DNA from: Nitrospira_E sp052156535
GTDB lineage: Bacteria > Nitrospirota > Nitrospiria > Nitrospirales > UBA8639
Assembly (NCBI RefSeq): GCF_052156535.1
Contig: NZ_JBQKUP010000035.1
Span: forward strand, 124,001-188,000
DNA: 64,000 bases
Reading direction: 5' to 3'
Each line of letters starts with the position of its first letter. Position 1 is the stretch's first letter. Shown here in pieces: positions 52,304 through 61,187 of this stretch. The notes below the pieces were generated by a model. It saw nothing but the letters and a program-made list of their open reading frames with translations. It searched no databases and was not told the origin of the DNA. The translations under genes were made by a program, and so were the position numbers.

Positions 52304-55099
52304 TCACGTTTGGGAGCTTTCAGGAATTGAGACCATTACGGTAGTGCCATGGCCAGGCTGACTCTCCACCAACAGGGTTCCACCCATCAGACGAACCCGT
52401 TCTCTCATGCTGACAAATCCCAAACCTCGAGAAGGAAGCCCCTCCACCTCAAATCCTTTTCCATTGTCGCGAATTGAGAGAGTAATGTCCTGTCCTTGCC
52501 CCAAAACGAGATGGACTGCCGAAGCCTGAGCATGTCTTACCACATTTCGCAGGCTCTCCTGTGCCACACGGTACAGACATGTGCCCACCGCTTGGGAAAT
52601 TCTTGATGCTCCTTCAGGCAACTCACACGTGACCGAGATCCCTTCCCACTTCTCAAAGTCTTCGCACAACGAGCGAAGAGCTGAGCTCAATCCAAGATCA
52701 TCCAGGATTGACGGATGATATTGGTAGGCTAAACGCCGGATATCATCGGACAGATCCCCGACATTGGCATAGAGCTCATGAAGCTTTTGCGAGACAGGAT
52801 GAATATCCGGAAGATCATTTTGTGCTGATTGCAGTTTCAAACTCATCAGCGCGAGCCGTTGATTGACATCATCGTGCAGATCACGGGATATACGCCGCCG
52901 CTCCTCTTCCTGCGCAGTCAGGAGTTGGGCAGCCAGTGAGCGAAGCTCCTGCTGTTGAATTTCCAGGCGCTGAGAGGCTTCCTGAAGAATGGTTTCCGCT
53001 TGTTTTCTTTGTGTAATATCCGTGGCAATTCCACAGAGCGCATAGGGCTTTCCTTTGGGAGTCGTCAACAAAAATTTAAACACATGTTCGGTGTGTATTC
53101 CATCCGAACGATCCGATATTTCATCGGATTCATAGGCCTGCCGGGTTTGAAGAATGATTTGATCAATTTCCCAAAACCGCGAAGCCCGTTCGGAGGAAAA
53201 AATTTGCATATCGGTTTTGCCCAAAATCTCCTTCTCAGACAGACCCGCATTCTTTTCGAACTGCCGATTGACCTTCAGATACCGGCCTTCAAGATCTTTG
53301 AGCCATATGGAGACCGGACTATGATCAAGAATCGCCTGAAGCTGCTCTTTGCTCTGTTGAAGCAGCTGTTCGGCTTGCCTGCGCCGGGTGATATCGGTGC
53401 CGGTCACAATAAAATATTCCACACCTCCGTTTTTTTTGTAGCTGGCGGTCGTGTTCCACTGAATCCAACAAAGCTGACGTGCCTTATCCAGAATGGCGGA
53501 TTCAAAAGTGCAAGAGAACCGGCCTGTTTTGTAAGACTCGAGCACCTGTCTGGCTCCTTCTCTGTCTTCCTCTGAAGTTGTCAGGAGATTCCAGAATGGC
53601 TGTCCCTTCAAGTCTTGAAACGCGTGCCTGACCGTCTGCTCAGAAGCACGATTCATGCGAAGAATCCTCCATTGGGGGTCCAGGATGATCACCAGGGCTC
53701 CTGTCGTATTTAACACATTGGCAATGAACCGCTGTTCGTTTTTCAACGCTCTTTGCGCGTTCCGTTGTCCCGTGAGATTAATCCCTGTCACAATCACAAA
53801 GTCCACCCTACCCTGGTCGTCCTTGAGCACCGCATAAGACCACGCAATCCACCGCCGAATATTTTCCTTTGTGACCCAATAATTTTCCTGAAAAGTCGGG
53901 GCCTGGTCATGGAGAATGGCCTGAAAATATTCCTTCACCTCCTCCACCCCCACCATGGACGGTTGGAGTATATCCCAAATGAGCCTATGGCGGACTTCCT
54001 CAAATGCATACCCCGTCAGCCTTTCACAGGCGCGATTAAACCGGATGATCTGCCCCTGGCGATTCATGACAACCACCAAAGCACCGGCAGTATCCAAAAT
54101 GGCTGTAATAAATTGCTGGTCTTTTTTCAGCATCTCCTGAGCGTGTCGACGTTCGGTGACGTCTCGTAGCACGACGGTGAAGAGCTTCTTGCCTTGTTCT
54201 TTAACCTGCACTTGTGAAATGGTCGCTTCGATAGGAAATTCCTCTCCGCTGGTCCGGAGTCCGAAAATCTCCCTTGCCGCACCCATCTGACGGAAGGGCT
54301 TCGGGTTCCGGCCAAATTGTTGAAAATGTTCCTGATGGACTGCACGAAATCGCTCCGGGATAAACCGGTCTATCGGTTGTCCAAGGGCGCTTGAGGCAGG
54401 ACAACCAAACATGTTTTCCGCCGCTTTATTAAACAGGACAATTCGTTGACTTTCATCGATGGTCACGATGGCATCCATAACCCCGCCCATCACGACCGCC
54501 ATCAAGGCCCTTTGCTCATCCTGCGCGCATTCGACTTGCTCTTGTATCGTGACATCCTGGACCGCGATTCGAAACACCCTTGTCATACTTGAAGGTTCCT
54601 TGGTCTCCAGACAGCCTTCTAATCGGACCTGACGGGGATTGTTGGAATGCTGCAGAGTGAGAAGATCGGAACAGTGCGTGCCCGGGGTCTGCCTCAGAAA
54701 ATCCAAATACCGTTTAAACGCCCGTTGATCATCCGGGATGACATATTGTTCTAACTTCTTATTGAGGATATCTACCCGTGACACACCCACCAAATGGCAA
54801 AAAGTCAAATTGGCCTCCAGAATGCAATTATGGCCATCATCAAGGGTCACATATCCCATCGTTGAAAAATCAAACAATGCAGCATACCGATTACGTGTCA
54901 CCTCAAGCTCTCGTTGGGCCTGACGCAACTCTTCGTTTTGCATTTCCAGTTCGATTTGATGGACCTGGAGTTCATGCACGAGGTGCTGGACCTCCTCCAG
55001 CGTCATCTTTTTTACCTGCTCGCGGGTGGTCAACAGCCCTGTCACAGCTTTTCGACGTAAAGGATGACTCCCTGTAGCTGGTTTGTTCTTTGGACTCAT
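52304..55099 (-). CDS. multi-PAS sensor histidine kinase (NarX-type kinase core)
   Basis: About 931 residues. An N-terminal coiled coil (LVHELQVHQIELEMQNEELR), then five PAS domains (starting near 70, 190, 320, 450 and 575, each with a GY/G-x-x-FN type core such as IIRFNRACERLTGYAFEEVR), an HisKA_3 dimerisation domain with the phospho-His in ISRDLHDDVNQRLALM (about 740), and an HATPase_c domain (RVAQESLRNVVRHAQASAVH, IRDNGKGFEVEGLPSRGLGF). No transmembrane segment, so it senses a cytosolic signal. The downstream NarL regulators are the likely partners. ATG at 55099 is used; a GTG is five codons earlier. Confidence 0.93.
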   Translation of the reverse strand: MSPKNKPATGSHPLRRKAVTGLLTTREQVKKMTLEEVQHLVHELQVHQIELEMQNEELRQAQRELEVTRNRYAALFDFSTMGYVTLDDGHNCILEANLTFCHLVGVSRVDILNKKLEQYVIPDDQRAFKRYLDFLRQTPGTHCSDLLTLQHSNNPRQVRLEGCLETKEPSSMTRVFRIAVQDVTIQEQVECAQDEQRALMAVVMGGVMDAIVTIDESQRIVLFNKAAENMFGCPASSALGQPIDRFIPERFRAVHQEHFQQFGRNPKPFRQMGAAREIFGLRTSGEEFPIEATISQVQVKEQGKKLFTVVLRDVTERRHAQEMLKKDQQFITAILDTAGALVVVMNRQGQIIRFNRACERLTGYAFEEVRHRLIWDILQPSMVGVEEVKEYFQAILHDQAPTFQENYWVTKENIRRWIAWSYAVLKDDQGRVDFVIVTGINLTGQRNAQRALKNEQRFIANVLNTTGALVIILDPQWRILRMNRASEQTVRHAFQDLKGQPFWNLLTTSEEDREGARQVLESYKTGRFSCTFESAILDKARQLCWIQWNTTASYKKNGGVEYFIVTGTDITRRRQAEQLLQQSKEQLQAILDHSPVSIWLKDLEGRYLKVNRQFEKNAGLSEKEILGKTDMQIFSSERASRFWEIDQIILQTRQAYESDEISDRSDGIHTEHVFKFLLTTPKGKPYALCGIATDITQRKQAETILQEASQRLEIQQQELRSLAAQLLTAQEEERRRISRDLHDDVNQRLALMSLKLQSAQNDLPDIHPVSQKLHELYANVGDLSDDIRRLAYQYHPSILDDLGLSSALRSLCEDFEKWEGISVTCELPEGASRISQAVGTCLYRVAQESLRNVVRHAQASAVHLVLGQGQDITLSIRDNGKGFEVEGLPSRGLGFVSMRERVRLMGGTLLVESQPGHGTTVMVSIPESSQT

Positions 55100-55854
55100 G
55101 CCTTTGCTTCTCACTTTGCGCGAAGGCGGATAGCAAGACTTGCCTTGCCTGTCTCAGCTAATGCCCGAGGGTTTTTATCGGACATCCACCCTCACTAAAT
55201 TCTCGTCATGCCTATCCAACCAGGAATCCAGTTGTGACACGATTTCTTTCCAAAGATTTTGCCAATTGGGACGATGATTGCATTCATGGGCAAATCCATT
55301 GGTGACGTTCCGGCCCCTTAAAAATGGTCGAAAGAATGATGGGTGAGGTTCACCATCCATCAATTTAGGCTTATTTCAGATGTTAGTAAATCCTTTACTG
55401 CCTCAAATCCAACGATGGAAAAGCTAGCTGAGGGCCGGGAAATTTATAAGAATCAGGGATGATCTTGAATGGGGATGAAATCTGAGGATGTGATCGTGAA
55501 ACTTTGGATTGCTCCGTGACAAAACTCCGAGGGGAGCCCATTTTGGGGAAAGCAATTTTCCTCTTCGGTTTTTCGGGAGGTCTTTGGGATTGCAATAGTT
55601 TTTTCCAATAGCCAGGGAAGTTTTCCCCCTAGGGGTAAATTTTGAAACACCTCGCCAAAACTTCAACTATAGGCATTTTGGCTCAAAAGGTACAGACCTT
55701 TCTGTCGCTGCCCCTCATTGACTCATCCTGCGACGCATGGCATCGGGTATTCATCTTTTTCAGTTTGCGATTTGGGTCCCCGCTTACCAGACCACGAGGA
55801 TGACCGAGGCGCGACATGTCCTAACCGTCATGAAGGGTGAGTCATGAGCCTCTT
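55100..55854. other. intergenic region upstream of the SOD operator
   Basis: A weak minus-strand frame at 55175-55363 (62 codons, ending WKEIVSQLDSWLDRHDENLV) has no clear binding site. A perfect palindrome CCCCTAGGGG at 55626-55635 contains one CCTAGG box but no partners at 12 or 22 bp. Otherwise nothing is recognised. Confidence 0.35.
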
Positions 55855-55894
55855 ACTAGGGTAATTTTTTTTATTTCCTAGGGCATACCCTAGT
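55855..55894 (+). promoter_or_regulatory. three-box CTAGG operator upstream of the SOD gene
   Basis: ACTAGG at 55855-55860, CCTAGG at 55877-55882 and CCTAGT at 55889-55894, with 22 and 12 bp spacing. This is the only plus-strand copy and it has exactly the same order relative to its gene as the four minus-strand copies. The proximal edge is 104 bp from the ATG at 55998. Confidence 0.7.
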
Positions 55895-55997
55895 TCAAGC
55901 CATAGTGCCCTTAAGTTAGGCTAACCTCTTTAATTTCCCATTCGTCTGGGAACATTCTCAGATGGACCATTCTATTTTCTTCCCAGGGAGGTGTGTC

Positions 55998-56660
55998 ATG
56001 AAGTCTTCATTCCTGTTCGGGGGGTTCGTTATCTGCCTTGCGATGGTTGGATTCGGTCACTCAGATGCGGATGCCAAGAGGCTTTTCAACAAGGGAGTCG
56101 AGAAGGCCACGGCCGAAATCGCCGGTTGTACCGATGCCGCTATTCAAGGAAGAGCGACCCTGAAAGAACGTTTCACCGAAGAAGGCATCAAGGAAGTGGA
56201 AGTTTCGATGGTTGTGAAGGGATTGTCGGATGGCAAACATGCGGTCCATATTCATGAAGCCGCTGCATGCAAACCATGTAGCGCGGCCAAAGGCCATCAT
56301 GATCCAGGTGCCGTTGACCTCTACAGGGACACCGCCAATCCCAACGCACCGGACAGCCCTCATTTCAATCACCCGTTTCATATGGGAGACCTCGTGAATA
56401 TTGAAGTCCGCAACGGGATCGGTGTCATGCATACCACCACGAGCCGTATTACCCTCTCAGAAGGGCGGCTCAGCATTTTTGATGAGGGTGTGGGAGCCGA
56501 CGCAGGAAGTTCTTTCATCATCCATACCAACCCGGACCTCTATTGTGACCTGGTGGGCGAGAATGAATTCGTTGCGGGTTGTGCCGGTGGCCCCCGGGAT
56601 GCCTGCGGCATCATCGAACCGGTCACTCGCCCTGATCGGCATGATCGGCATGATCGCTAA
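55998..56660 (+). CDS. exported Cu/Zn superoxide dismutase-like protein
   Basis: 220 residues with a signal peptide (FLFGGFVICLAMVGFGHS). The SODC-type core is HAVHIHEAAACKPCSAAKGH, then HHDPGAVDL, HFNHPFHMGDLVNIEVRNGI, and later FIIHTNPDLYCDLVGENE and CAGGPRDACGII, so the copper/zinc His set and the disulfide Cys are mostly present. Deviations: the usual HEFGDC is HEAAAC, with an extra CKPC, and the C-terminus ends with HDRHDR. GGGAGG lies before the ATG at 55998. Superoxide removal in the periplasm is likely. The three-box operator places it with the glycan and signalling genes. Confidence 0.85.
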   Translation: MKSSFLFGGFVICLAMVGFGHSDADAKRLFNKGVEKATAEIAGCTDAAIQGRATLKERFTEEGIKEVEVSMVVKGLSDGKHAVHIHEAAACKPCSAAKGHHDPGAVDLYRDTANPNAPDSPHFNHPFHMGDLVNIEVRNGIGVMHTTTSRITLSEGRLSIFDEGVGADAGSSFIIHTNPDLYCDLVGENEFVAGCAGGPRDACGIIEPVTRPDRHDRHDR

Positions 56661-57147
56661 CAAGCATCCGGTGTTGACGGGAATCCCACTCCATACGTCC
56701 TCTTCGATAGCCTGTTCCGGAGATATATTTTTCGTGTGTCGAATCTATCCCCGGTGAGGAAGACTGGGACCAACGGGTCGAAAGCCCTGGGGAAAGATGC
56801 CACAGTACCCAGGCAGTTCCACTGAAATTTGCTTCTTTCCCCGAACTTTTCTTCGCCGTGCTACGCCAGGTTAACTGTTTTTCCGGTTCAATGTTTCATC
56901 GCTGGTTATTTATGGTTTCGCCCATTCTCAATGGGATTGGGCACCCTTTCCCTGCCCAAATTCCTCAACATTCTTTCCGTTCTGAATCCATATTCCGGGT
57001 TTGGCATAAGGTTTGATAGATCCTCTTTATTATCGAATCAATGTTCGCCCTCGCTCACGATCTGAGACGGCATGGTTCGAGAGAGAGGTTAATACATTCA
57101 TTGCTTTAGGAACATACATTAAGAATAAACTTATACCAGGAGGTGAC
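56661..57147. other. intergenic region
   Basis: No gene was recognised. 57128-57147 carries the strong ribosome binding site CCAGGAGGTGAC of the zinc-ribbon gene. A frame is open upstream of it, but the binding site decides for the start at 57148. Confidence 0.4.
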
Positions 57148-57342
57148 ATGATGGAATGTTCCCGCTGCCATGGGTTAATGGTCATGGATACCTGTCTGAA
57201 TATGGAAAATATTTATAAGACTGTTTGGATTTATGAATGGCGATGTTTAAATTGTGGGGAAATCTTTGATTCGCAAACCCTATCCAATCGCAAAATCTCC
57301 CAATACAAATCCTCCCCCAAACATGCTCAAGAGGTTGCCTGA
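57148..57342 (+). CDS. small zinc-ribbon protein
   Basis: 64 residues: MMECSRCHGLMVMDTCLNME at the start and WRCLNCGEIFDSQTLSNRK later, giving two Cys-x2-Cys pairs that would form a zinc ribbon. AGGAGGTGAC lies directly before ATGATG. The type is common in Nitrospirota next to stress and cytochrome genes; the function is unknown. The first cytochrome c gene starts 25 bp downstream. Confidence 0.75.
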   Translation: MMECSRCHGLMVMDTCLNMENIYKTVWIYEWRCLNCGEIFDSQTLSNRKISQYKSSPKHAQEVA

Positions 57343-57367
57343 ATGTTTCACACCAAAAGGATACTCC

Positions 57368-57805
57368 ATGAATCATTTGCTTAGCCTTCTCCTGCGGAAT
57401 GGAAGCCTCGCCTTGCTGATCCTGTGGATGGGAATGAGTTCGGGATGGGCTCAGGAGCAGGATGTCATAGCCGGAGGGAGGCAGCTCTTTCAAAAATTCT
57501 GCGTATCCTGTCATGGAACCCAGGCCAAGGGGGACGGTCCTCTTTCTGAATCTTTGAAGCCCAAGCCGGCGAATCTGACCAGGTTATCAGCCAACCATGG
57601 CGGGACATTCCCCTTTTGGCATGCGTATCGCACCATTGATGGACGACGCCAGGTTCCGGCCCATGGCACACGCGAGATGCCGGTCTTCGGGATTTGGTTC
57701 CGGATACCAGATGATGAGGTCTCGATTGAAACGGAGTGGGCCGATCAAGTTCGAGGCCGAATCTGGCAACTGCTGTCATATCTGGAATTTATTCAGGAGC
57801 CATGA
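57368..57805 (+). CDS. periplasmic mono-haem cytochrome c, 1
   Basis: 145 residues. The signal peptide (SLLLRNGSLALLILWMGMSS, cleavage near GWAQ) is followed by a class I cytochrome c domain: LFQKFCVSCHGTQAKGDGPL with CVSCH, and the Met ligand probably in TREMPVFG near residue 105. An N-terminal extension of the frame upstream of 57368 has no binding site. A second cytochrome c gene follows after 62 bp. The pair could shuttle electrons in the periplasm to the terminal oxidase or from nitrite oxidation; this is inference. Confidence 0.88.
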   Translation: MNHLLSLLLRNGSLALLILWMGMSSGWAQEQDVIAGGRQLFQKFCVSCHGTQAKGDGPLSESLKPKPANLTRLSANHGGTFPFWHAYRTIDGRRQVPAHGTREMPVFGIWFRIPDDEVSIETEWADQVRGRIWQLLSYLEFIQEP

Positions 57806-57867
57806 GGATGAAGACTCTGATCGTCCATAGATGAACATCCCCACAGATAAGCGAGCAGGAGGACATC

Positions 57868-58269
57868 ATGCATCAACCACACAAATACCTTGGGTTTCTC
57901 AGTTTCATCCTCATCATGGCCTGGCCCATACTGGCGTTCAGTCAGGAAGTTCCGGGAAATCCGCAAAACGGGAAAATCCTTTATGAAAAACATTGCATGA
58001 ACTGCCATGGGCCCAAAGGATCCGGCGATGGACCTGACACCCAATTCCTGTTGGTCCAGCCCGCGAATTTTCACTCGTTGGAATCCCGATCAAAAACCGA
58101 TTGGGAATTAATGAATGTGATCACCTTTGGAGCCGTCTTTTCTCCTATGCATGGGTGGTCGGCGCGTCTGACGGAAGATGAGCGCTGGGACGTCTTGCGA
58201 TATATCAGATTCCTTGCCCCCTTTAATCCCATCGCCAAACTTCATCCTTCAACAGAGAGGCACGGATAA
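57868..58269 (+). CDS. periplasmic mono-haem cytochrome c, 2
   Basis: 133 residues with a signal peptide (LGFLSFILIMAWPILAFS), haem motif CMNCH (LYEKHCMNCHGPKGSGDGPD) and a distal Met in AVFSPMHGW. The GxGDGP turn after the haem is shared with the neighbouring cytochrome and with the domain of the protein at 26098, so they belong to one subfamily. GAGGA lies before the ATG. It ends 67 bp before the dodecin gene. Confidence 0.9.
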   Translation: MHQPHKYLGFLSFILIMAWPILAFSQEVPGNPQNGKILYEKHCMNCHGPKGSGDGPDTQFLLVQPANFHSLESRSKTDWELMNVITFGAVFSPMHGWSARLTEDERWDVLRYIRFLAPFNPIAKLHPSTERHG

Positions 58270-58336
58270 CAGCTCAACCACTGTCTCCAGGCCAGTGGTT
58301 TATCATTCATTTTCACATTCAGAAGGAGGTTCAGCC

Positions 58337-58540
58337 ATGTCAGACATGTTAAAAGTGATCGAAGTGTTAGCAGAATCAGACAAGAGCTGGGAGGATGCGG
58401 CTTCGTACGCCGTGACCAAAGCAGCCAAAAGTGTGCATGGCATTAAATCGATTTACATCAAGGATATGGAAGCCAAAGTGGAAAATAACAAGATCACCAA
58501 ATATCGCATCAACGCCAACATATCTTTCATGCTGGATTAG
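58337..58540 (+). CDS. dodecin
   Basis: 67 residues, the full length of the family: MLKVIEVLAESDKSWEDAAS, then AVTKAAKSVHGIKSIYIKDM and ITKYRINANISFML. Dodecins assemble into hollow dodecamers that store flavin (or CoA). The aromatic flavin-stacking residue usually lies in the segment here read as KSWEDA. AAGGAGG precedes the ATG. It is the only gene between the cytochromes and the hairpin at 58571. Confidence 0.93.
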   Translation: MSDMLKVIEVLAESDKSWEDAASYAVTKAAKSVHGIKSIYIKDMEAKVENNKITKYRINANISFMLD

Positions 58541-58570
58541 CCAGAAACAAAAGGCCGATGGCTTTCTGCT

Positions 58571-58634
58571 CCTTGCCCTGCTGACCCATTCGGCAAGTCT
58601 GCCCTGAGCGCGGTCGAATGGGCTCAGGGCAAGG
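58571..58634 (+). repeat. long hairpin between the dodecin and archease genes
   Basis: Arms CCTTGCCCTGCTGACCCATT... (58571-58594) and ...TCGAATGGGCTCAGGGCAAGG (58613-58634) are imperfect inverted copies of about 22 bp. The interior GCCCTGAGCGCGGTCGAATGG itself pairs with the right arm. There is no T-run, so it is not a classical terminator; it is more likely a repeat of the GCTCAGGGC type. Confidence 0.55.
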
Positions 58635-58717
58635 GCCACGGAAGGATCCGGCTGAGACATGGTACCGTCAACCTGGGCACAGATCCCTCGCTATATGCTC
58701 CGGATGACAACCGGGTC

Positions 58718-59161
58718 ATGACACACATGAACGGCCTTGAGGCTTCAAGAGGGTGGGAACATTTTCCCCATGAGGCGGATATGGGGATTCGTGGTTTCGG
58801 AATCACCAAGCCCCAAGCCTTTGAACAGGCGGCCTTAGCTCTGACGGCTGTGGTGACGGATCCCCAACAGGTCGATCCTCAGATGGAGCGGCATTTCACC
58901 TGCGACGCGCCGGATGATGAATTATTACTGGTCGATTGGCTGAATGCCCTCATCTATGAAATGGCATGCGGCCACATGGTTTTTTGCCGGTTTAACGTCA
59001 CGATCACGGATCATCACCTTACAGCCATTGCGCGCGGGGAACCAGTCGACCGTATGAAACATGAACCAGCCGTAGAAATCAAAGGGGCGACCTATACCGA
59101 GTTATCTGTCCGGCAGATTGAGGGAAACGGATGGGTTGCCCAATGTGTTGTGGATGTCTAA
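58718..59161 (+). CDS. archease
   Basis: 147 residues. It has the archease core: WEHFPHEADMGIRGFGITKP with the conserved HxADxG metal-binding Asp, FEQAALALTAVVTDP, DDELLLVDWLNALIYEMACG, and the C-terminal strand WVAQCVVDV ending in the conserved Asp. Archease helps RtcB load guanylate and turn over. The rtcB gene follows after 85 bp, the typical neighbour. The N-terminal MTHMNGLEASRG is slightly long; ATG at 58727 is an alternative. Confidence 0.92.
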   Translation: MTHMNGLEASRGWEHFPHEADMGIRGFGITKPQAFEQAALALTAVVTDPQQVDPQMERHFTCDAPDDELLLVDWLNALIYEMACGHMVFCRFNVTITDHHLTAIARGEPVDRMKHEPAVEIKGATYTELSVRQIEGNGWVAQCVVDV

Positions 59162-59246
59162 TGTTGTGAGTGAAAAATCGCATGCATGGTGAGCCGACTA
59201 TGTCAGGGCACCGATTGATCCACTCTTCTTTTTTGCGGCAAACCGT

Positions 59247-60677
59247 ATGGACCTGAATCTCTTGTCCCGTGTGTCGGCATATGAGTGGCATATTCCTCAA
59301 AAGGGAACGATGCGCGTGCCGGGAATTATTTACGCGGATGAGTCACTCATTCGCGACATGGACATGAAGGTGTATGAACAGGTCGTGAATGTGTCCACAC
59401 TCCCGGGAATTGTCCAAGCCTCGTTTGCCATGCCCGATGCTCACTGGGGCTACGGGTTTCCTATAGGCGGAGTGGCGGCCTTCGACCCTCAACAGGGAGG
59501 GGTGGTGTCTGCCGGCGGTGTGGGATTTGATATTTCCTGCGGCGTACGAGCCCTCTATACGGGTTTACGTGCGGACGATATTACTCCCGTCAAAGAAAAA
59601 CTGGCGAACCTCTTATTTGCACAGGTGCCCGCAGGCGTGGGGAGTACCGGTCGATTGCATCTGAACCCCAAGGAAATGGATGACATGCTTGCCGGCGGTG
59701 CCCAATGGGCGGTCCAACGAGGCTATGGGACAGCGAAAGATTTATCGCACATTGAAGAGCACGGCTGCATGACCGGGGCAAAACCCGCCTACGTATCTGA
59801 TCAGGCCAAGAAGCGCCAGCAGGACGAAATGGGCACGTTAGGATCCGGGAATCATTATTTGGAAATTCAGGAGGTCGTGGAAACCTATCACGATCCCATG
59901 TCGGAAAAACTGGGTATCCATGTCGGGGATATTCTGGTCAGCATTCATTGCGGATCTCGAGGGCTTGGGCATCAAATCGGCACCGAATACCTCAAGAAAA
60001 TGGTGGTGGCGGCAAGCCAGTATGGCATTACGTTGCCGGACCGCGAATTGGCCTGTGCCCCGATCGACTCACCCTTGGGCCAGGAATATTTAGGGGCGAT
60101 GCGGGCGGCGATCAATTGTGCCTTAGCCAACCGGGAAATCGTCACGCATTTAGTGCGTCAAGCCTTCTCGGAAATCTTTCCTCAGACGTCCCTCCCGCTG
60201 CTCTACGATGTGTCACACAATACCTGCAAAATGGAGGAGCATCAGATCGGCGGCCGGAGTCGGCGCGTCTTTGTCCATCGGAAAGGGGCCACGCGTGCGT
60301 TCGGTCCGGGACATGCCGCCATCCCTCCTGACTTTCAAGCCTTTGGTCAACCGGTCCTTATCGGTGGAACCATGGGAACAGCCTCCTATCTTCTGGTCGG
60401 AACGAAAGAGGGCATGGATCTGGCCTATGGGTCCGCCTGCCATGGAGCAGGACGCAGTATGAGTCGGCATCAAGCCACCCGCCAATGGAAAGGTCAGAGG
60501 GTGATTCAAGAATTAGCGGCTCAGGGAATCCTGATCAGAAGTCCATCCGCGCGGGGGGTCGCCGAAGAAGCGCCGGGTGCCTATAAAGACGTCACCGCCG
60601 TGGTCGATGCGGCTGAACAGGCGCACTTGGCCCGTAAGGTAGCGAAAATGCGCCCGTTAATCTGTATTAAGGGATAA
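59247..60677 (+). CDS. rtcB: RNA-splicing ligase RtcB
   Basis: 476 residues, full length. Metal-binding Cys in GGVGFDISCGVRAL (near 98), GSGNHYLEIQ (about 200), SIHCGSRGLGHQIGTEY (about 235), the catalytic DVSHNTCKMEEHQIGG, and the guanylylated His in CHGAGRSMSR (near 397). It joins 2',3'-cyclic phosphate (or 3'-phosphate) and 5'-OH RNA ends using GTP and Mn. Coupled with archease just upstream. The role in bacteria is RNA repair after stress or toxin cleavage. Confidence 0.97.
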   Translation: MDLNLLSRVSAYEWHIPQKGTMRVPGIIYADESLIRDMDMKVYEQVVNVSTLPGIVQASFAMPDAHWGYGFPIGGVAAFDPQQGGVVSAGGVGFDISCGVRALYTGLRADDITPVKEKLANLLFAQVPAGVGSTGRLHLNPKEMDDMLAGGAQWAVQRGYGTAKDLSHIEEHGCMTGAKPAYVSDQAKKRQQDEMGTLGSGNHYLEIQEVVETYHDPMSEKLGIHVGDILVSIHCGSRGLGHQIGTEYLKKMVVAASQYGITLPDRELACAPIDSPLGQEYLGAMRAAINCALANREIVTHLVRQAFSEIFPQTSLPLLYDVSHNTCKMEEHQIGGRSRRVFVHRKGATRAFGPGHAAIPPDFQAFGQPVLIGGTMGTASYLLVGTKEGMDLAYGSACHGAGRSMSRHQATRQWKGQRVIQELAAQGILIRSPSARGVAEEAPGAYKDVTAVVDAAEQAHLARKVAKMRPLICIKG

Positions 60678-60751
60678 GGGCCCGACCATCTCAAACGACT
60701 ACAACCAGGACGTCGCATTGGCATCATTCATTAACACAAGGGGAATTTGTT

Positions 60752-61135
60752 ATGGATCACGCTCAACGAGAACAGAGTCTTCTCAAGGTCTTGGAAGCCT
60801 TCACGAAAGGGTTGACCACCTTAAAGGAGGCGATTGCCCTCATCCATTCCGCGAACGATCAACTGCCGGCAGGCGAACCACGAAAAGCCATCCAACAAAA
60901 GATTGAAGAAGCGGAACGGACGATCCAGGTTGGTCATGCGGCCATGGGGCAATCCCTGGGCTTTCAACTCTGTCACTGCACATGGCCCCCTCAGGTGATG
61001 GCCAGCAGCCACTATTCAAACGAAACGAAGGTTGAACAATTCACCTGTCCCAATTGCGGGAAAAAACTTTCGCTTTCCGGTCGTCAGGCACCCGGTACGG
61101 CAATGACCGCCTTCGACCCTTACGATGTGTATTAA
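60752..61135 (+). CDS. small protein with helical N-terminus and Cys motif
   Basis: 127 residues. Helical N-terminal half (LLKVLEAFTKGLTTLKEAIA, AIQQKIEEAERTIQVGHAAM), then LCHCTWPPQVMASS and FTCPNCGKKLSLSGRQ, giving Cys-x-Cys and Cys-x2-Cys suited to one zinc. AAGGGGAATTTG precedes the ATG. I do not recognise the family. It lies 75 bp after rtcB and 52 bp before the PEP synthase gene on the same strand, so transcription may be shared with either. Confidence 0.7.
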   Translation: MDHAQREQSLLKVLEAFTKGLTTLKEAIALIHSANDQLPAGEPRKAIQQKIEEAERTIQVGHAAMGQSLGFQLCHCTWPPQVMASSHYSNETKVEQFTCPNCGKKLSLSGRQAPGTAMTAFDPYDVY

Positions 61136-61187
61136 GTAACCATGCCGTTTTACTGGTTTTGAAATATAAAAAAGGAACGTCATTGGT

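Noticed and set aside
55626..55635. CCCCTAGGGG palindrome as a sixth operator
   Set aside because: No CTAGG-type box at 12 or 22 bp on either side.
55895..55997. Sigma-54 promoter between the SOD operator and start codon
   Set aside because: No GG-N10-GC site found there; the three-box sites cannot be linked to sigma-54 from sequence.
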